NCBI GenBank assembly: GCA_017514685.1
Contig: JAFWJN010000020.1
Location: 1-42,787 of the forward strand
Direction of reading: 5' to 3'
DNA length: 42,787 nt
Source of the DNA: Clostridia bacterium
GTDB taxonomy: Bacteria; Bacillota; Clostridia; Christensenellales; CAG-138
The notes under the pieces were generated by a model, which was not told the DNA's origin, did not search any database, and was given only the letters and a program-made list of their open reading frames with translations. A program made the translations under genes and the position numbers. Shown here piece by piece: positions 40,406 to 42,787 of the stretch. Each line of letters begins with the position of its first letter. Positions within the stretch are counted from its first letter, which is position 1.

Positions 40406-42194
40406 GAGTCAGGACTGCTTTAATTCTGCGGACACCGCTTGAGGACGCTTCTTCTTTTACGATATGGAAGTGACCGAGATCACCGGTATTCTTGGCGTGA
40501 GGACCTCCGCAGATTTCCTTGGAGAACTGCCCCATTGTATAAACCTTGACCTTTTCGCCGTACTTGCTTTCGAACAGACCGATTGCACCCTGGTCTTTGG
40601 CTTCTTTGACTGTCATTTCTTCACAGGTGATCGGAACATGTGCGTCAATTGCTTCATTGACCAGCTTTTCAACTTCAGCCAGTTCTTCCGGAGTAACTTT
40701 GCGACCGAAACTGAAGTCAAAGCGGAGACGCTCAGCGGTGATATTGCTGCCCTTCTGAGCAACGGAATCATCATGCAGAACTTTACGGAGAGCAGCATGC
40801 ATCAGATGCGTTGCGCTATGCAGAGCCGCAGTTGCTTCACTGTGATCGGCAAGTCCGCCTTTAAAACGCTGCTCCGCACCTGCCTGCGATTTTTTCTGAT
40901 GCTCTTCAAAAGCAGCATGGAATCCGTCAACATCAACGGTGTAGCCTTTTTCAGTCGCAAGTTCCATCGTGAGCTCGATCGGGAATCCATAGGTGTCATA
41001 CAGGTGGAAAGCACTGACGCCGTCGATCTGAGTCCCATCCAGATTCTGGATGACTTTGCCGAATTCACGAATTCCTTTTTTCAGTGTGTCTGCAAAACGG
41101 TTTTCTTCCTTGCGGAGCTCTGTAAGGATCTTCTCATGATTATCCTGAAGTTCCGGATAGAACTCACCGTATATTTCAATGACCTTGGCGGCAATTGTGC
41201 AGAGCGCGTAGCGGGGAAGGTTCAGAGTGGAAGCGTATCTCAGACTCCTGCGGATAAGGCGGCGGAGGATATATCCCTGATCAACATTGGACGGGGTGAC
41301 ACCGCGCTGATCGCCGAGGATGAAAGTTGCACAGCGGACATGATCTGCAATAATGCGGAAAGCACGCGTTGTATCGGGATCATCCTTGTAACCCTTATGG
41401 GAAAGTTCGGAGATGAGCTCAATGATTCCGGAGAAGGAATCCGTATCAAATACGCTCTCAACACCCTGAAGAGTGGCGACCGTACGGTCAAGACCCATTC
41501 CCGTATCAACATTCTTCTGCTTCAGAGGTTCAAACACTCCGTCTGCAACCTTGTTGTACTCCATGAAGACGTTGTTCCAGATTTCGAGATACTTATGGCA
41601 GTCGCATCCGGCTTTGCAGTCGGGACCACAGGGTTCTGCACCGGTATCATAGAAAATTTCAGTATCGGGACCGCAAGGACCGGTCTGTCCGGCCGGACCC
41701 CACCAGTTATGTTTCTTGGGAAGATAAACGATGTGATCGGGAGAAACACCCATTTCAACCCAGCGATCATGCGCAACGGTATCACGAGGGGCATCCTTGT
41801 CTCCTTCAAAGCAGGTAAAGAACAGTTTTTCCTTGGGAATACCGAGCCATTTTTCGTCTGTTAAGAATTCCCAGGAGTAAGCAATACTTTCCTTTTTAAA
41901 ATAATCACCTAAAGACCAGTTTCCGAGCATTTCGAAAAATGTGCAGTGAGAGGTATCGCCGACTTCATCAATGTCTCCGGTACGGACACATTTCTGAACA
42001 TCGCAAAGACGGGTACCCATGGGATGCTTTTCACCCATTAAATAAGGAACAAGGGGATGCATGCCTGCCGTGGTGAACAGGACGGTCGGATCGTTCTCAG
42101 GGATCAGCGACGCTGATGAAATAACGGTATGACCCTTTGAACGGAAAAAATCTAAATAGAGCTGACGCAGCTCTTTACTGGTTAATGAACGCAT
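40398..42194 (-). CDS. alaS: Alanyl-tRNA synthetase, short form
   Basis: A 598-residue class II synthetase for tRNA-Ala, about 280 residues shorter than the usual ~875. The aminoacylation and tRNA-recognition parts (1-~425) are intact (RQLYLDFFRSKGH, LFTTAGMHPLVPYLMG, TFFEMLGNWSLGDYF). The editing site is present with HSATH (459-463) and CGGPH (Cys562, His566). Two regions are missing. One is the beta-barrel normally between the middle and editing domains. The other is everything after the editing domain (coiled coil and C-Ala). FKGGLADHSE leads straight into the editing site. Its promoter is TTGACA-17-TAAAAT (42224-42252) and GGAGG precedes the ATG. There is no T-box. Confidence 0.93.
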   Translation of the reverse strand: MRSLTSKELRQLYLDFFRSKGHTVISSASLIPENDPTVLFTTAGMHPLVPYLMGEKHPMGTRLCDVQKCVRTGDIDEVGDTSHCTFFEMLGNWSLGDYFKKESIAYSWEFLTDEKWLGIPKEKLFFTCFEGDKDAPRDTVAHDRWVEMGVSPDHIVYLPKKHNWWGPAGQTGPCGPDTEIFYDTGAEPCGPDCKAGCDCHKYLEIWNNVFMEYNKVADGVFEPLKQKNVDTGMGLDRTVATLQGVESVFDTDSFSGIIELISELSHKGYKDDPDTTRAFRIIADHVRCATFILGDQRGVTPSNVDQGYILRRLIRRSLRYASTLNLPRYALCTIAAKVIEIYGEFYPELQDNHEKILTELRKEENRFADTLKKGIREFGKVIQNLDGTQIDGVSAFHLYDTYGFPIELTMELATEKGYTVDVDGFHAAFEEHQKKSQAGAEQRFKGGLADHSEATAALHSATHLMHAALRKVLHDDSVAQKGSNITAERLRFDFSFGRKVTPEELAEVEKLVNEAIDAHVPITCEEMTVKEAKDQGAIGLFESKYGEKVKVYTMGQFSKEICGGPHAKNTGDLGHFHIVKEEASSSGVRRIKAVLTHE

Positions 42195-42223
42195 TGAAAT
42201 GCCTCCTAAAAGAAATCATTCCT

Positions 42224-42252
42224 ATTTTAATGAAAAGACAGATGCTTGTCAA
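42224..42252 (-). promoter_or_regulatory. Promoter of alaS
   Basis: On the minus strand TTGACA (42252-42247), a 17-base spacer and TAAAAT (42229-42224). It leads to a leader of about 23 bases with GGAGG. Upstream of it, CGGGC/GCCCG (42264-42268 and 42276-42280) forms a small hairpin between the divergent alaS and rRNA promoters. Confidence 0.75.
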
Positions 42253-42314
42253 TATGAACGAAACGGGCAAAAAACGCCCGAATGTCAAAAGCTTGAAAAA
42301 TGATAAAAAAGGGC

Positions 42315-42342
42315 TTGCAATTTAAAAAAGAGGTGGTATATT
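42315..42342 (+). promoter_or_regulatory. rRNA operon promoter P1
   Basis: TTGCAA (42315-42320), a 16-base spacer and TATATT (42337-42342) with an extended -10 TG at 42334-42335. It precedes a leader of about 400 bases to the 16S gene. Confidence 0.65.
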
Positions 42343-42546
42343 ACACAAGCTGTCTTGAGACGGACCCGAAACGGAATGCATACGGATAGAAAATATGCAA
42401 ACTGAAGAAGGCCTCGGAACAGAGCAGCCGGACAGATCTCTGAGAGGATTCCCGAGTCGGATTGGGTATGAAAACCCGGCCTGCTACCACATGTAGTAGC
42501 GGAAAAGAGCCCCAAAAATTTTTTTAAAAAAAAGAAAAAAAGGGTA
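42343..42546 (+). other. Structured spacer between the two rRNA promoters
   Basis: No gene is visible in these ~200 bases. The region carries several short hairpins, such as CTCTGAGAG, GGGTATGAAAACCC and CTGCTAC/GTAGTAG (about 42480-42500), then an A/T-rich track (42515-42540) that acts as UP-like sequence for P2. It would be transcribed only from P1. Confidence 0.4.
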
Positions 42547-42575
42547 TTGACAAAGGGAAGGGAAAGAGATATAGT
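42547..42575 (+). promoter_or_regulatory. rRNA operon promoter P2
   Basis: Perfect TTGACA (42547-42552), a 17-base spacer and TATAGT (42570-42575). The likely first base is G in GGGG (42579-42582). G-starting rRNA promoters in Bacillota respond to the GTP pool, so growth-rate control is expected. Confidence 0.8.
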
Positions 42576-42578
42576 AAT

Positions 42579-42749
42579 GGGGCTGTCGCAAGACAGGGCA
42601 CCTTGAAAACTATATAGTGCATAAAAAATACAACAAACAAGCCAGTCAATTCTTTACTGAAAAGTAAGAAAGACAACAAAACGCAAGAGAGCAAAACGAC
42701 CAAGCGAAAAGCAAAGAGCTAATAACGGCGGAGACGCTGTTTAGAGATT
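42579..42749 (+). other. 16S rRNA leader
   Basis: The transcript begins GGGGCTGTC with a CTGTC/GACAG hairpin (42582-42595). ACCTTGAAAACTATATAGT (42600-42618) follows, a motif similar to the TTGAAAACT of rRNA leaders in Bacillota. The remaining bases are A-rich and hold no ORF, but include the likely RNase III-processing arm (GGAGACGCTGT). Confidence 0.6.
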
Positions 42750-42787
42750 GAACTCAAGAGTTTGATCCTGGCTCAGGACGAACGCTG
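42750..42787 (+). rRNA. rrs: 16S ribosomal RNA, 5' end (partial)
   Basis: The window ends in AGAGTTTGATCCTGGCTCAG (from 42757), the universal 27F region at E. coli positions 8-27, followed by GACGAACGCTG. The mature 5' end is estimated at about 42750. The gene continues beyond the window. Confidence 0.97.

Noticed and set aside
42195-42480. T-box leader for alaS
   Set aside because: The promoter lies only ~30 bases from the start. No AGGGTGGNACCGCG-like motif or terminator occurs on the minus strand.
42343-42546. 6S RNA or other known ncRNA between the rRNA promoters
   Set aside because: The region has hairpins but not the long central-bubble stem of 6S RNA, and no other family was recognised.
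1-42787. CRISPR arrays, tRNA genes, prophage or integrase genes
   Set aside because: No regularly spaced repeats, cloverleaf sequences or phage-type genes were seen. The IS right end at 1-165 is the only mobile trace.

Overview
The window is about 43 kb of a low-to-mid GC Gram-positive (Bacillota) chromosome. The evidence is the Bacillus-like gene order acpP-rnc-smc-ftsY-ylxM-ffh-rpsP-khpA-rimM-trmD ... rplS-rbgA-rnhB ... dprA-topA-trmFO-hslV-hslU, strong AGGAGG-type ribosome binding sites, TTGACA/TATAAT-type promoters and RNase J. Balanced base composition, a compact alanyl-tRNA synthetase and a protein O-mannosyltransferase-like cluster fit Erysipelotrichia or a neighbouring class, but the genus cannot be read from the sequence.

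Layout. 1-216: the 3' end of an IS200/IS605-type tnpB and its right end, then a terminator. 220-757: an XRE-family regulator with its own promoter. 845-10086: acyl carrier protein, RNase III, SMC and the SRP/ribosome maturation operon, all on +. 10140-14711: a sugar module (GH3 beta-glycosidase, a 58-residue membrane peptide and a GPH-family symporter) separating trmD from rplS. 14768-15283: rplS with its own promoter and terminator. 15372-17999, minus strand: a type I glutamine synthetase homologue followed by a Gate-domain membrane protein. 18371-34696: a long + run of rbgA, rnhB, two large membrane glycosyltransferases, a GtrA flippase-like protein, dprA, topA, trmFO, hslVU, RNase J, a YlbF-family protein and mltG. 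34705-36455: an ABC-F ATPase behind a short leader that looks like a ribosome-sensing attenuator. 36477-42252, minus strand: serS, argS, a DUF695/RraB-like gene and a short alaS. 42315-42787: tandem rRNA promoters, a long leader and the first bases of 16S rRNA.

How it works together. The backbone is translation, protein targeting, chromosome and tRNA maintenance. Most genes abut or overlap by a few bases, so translational coupling is likely. Between these blocks sit modules that are not part of the Bacillus arrangement: carbohydrate uptake and hydrolysis, GS plus membrane protein, and surface glycosylation. The last is coupled by overlapping start and stop codons to dprA.

The most interesting signals are: (1) the ABC-F leader, with a three-codon ORF, mutually exclusive hairpins and a terminator; (2) an RNase J gene with no ATG/GTG/TTG start for its conserved N-terminus; (3) an AlaRS that lacks both the beta-barrel preceding the editing site and the C-Ala domain; (4) a DprA whose core motifs have decayed; (5) a mannosyltransferase-like pair with a lipobox and inserted beta-sandwich regions; (6) a long hairpin in the rnc leader that could be an RNase III self-cleavage site; and (7) a GS homologue with three altered hallmark residues.
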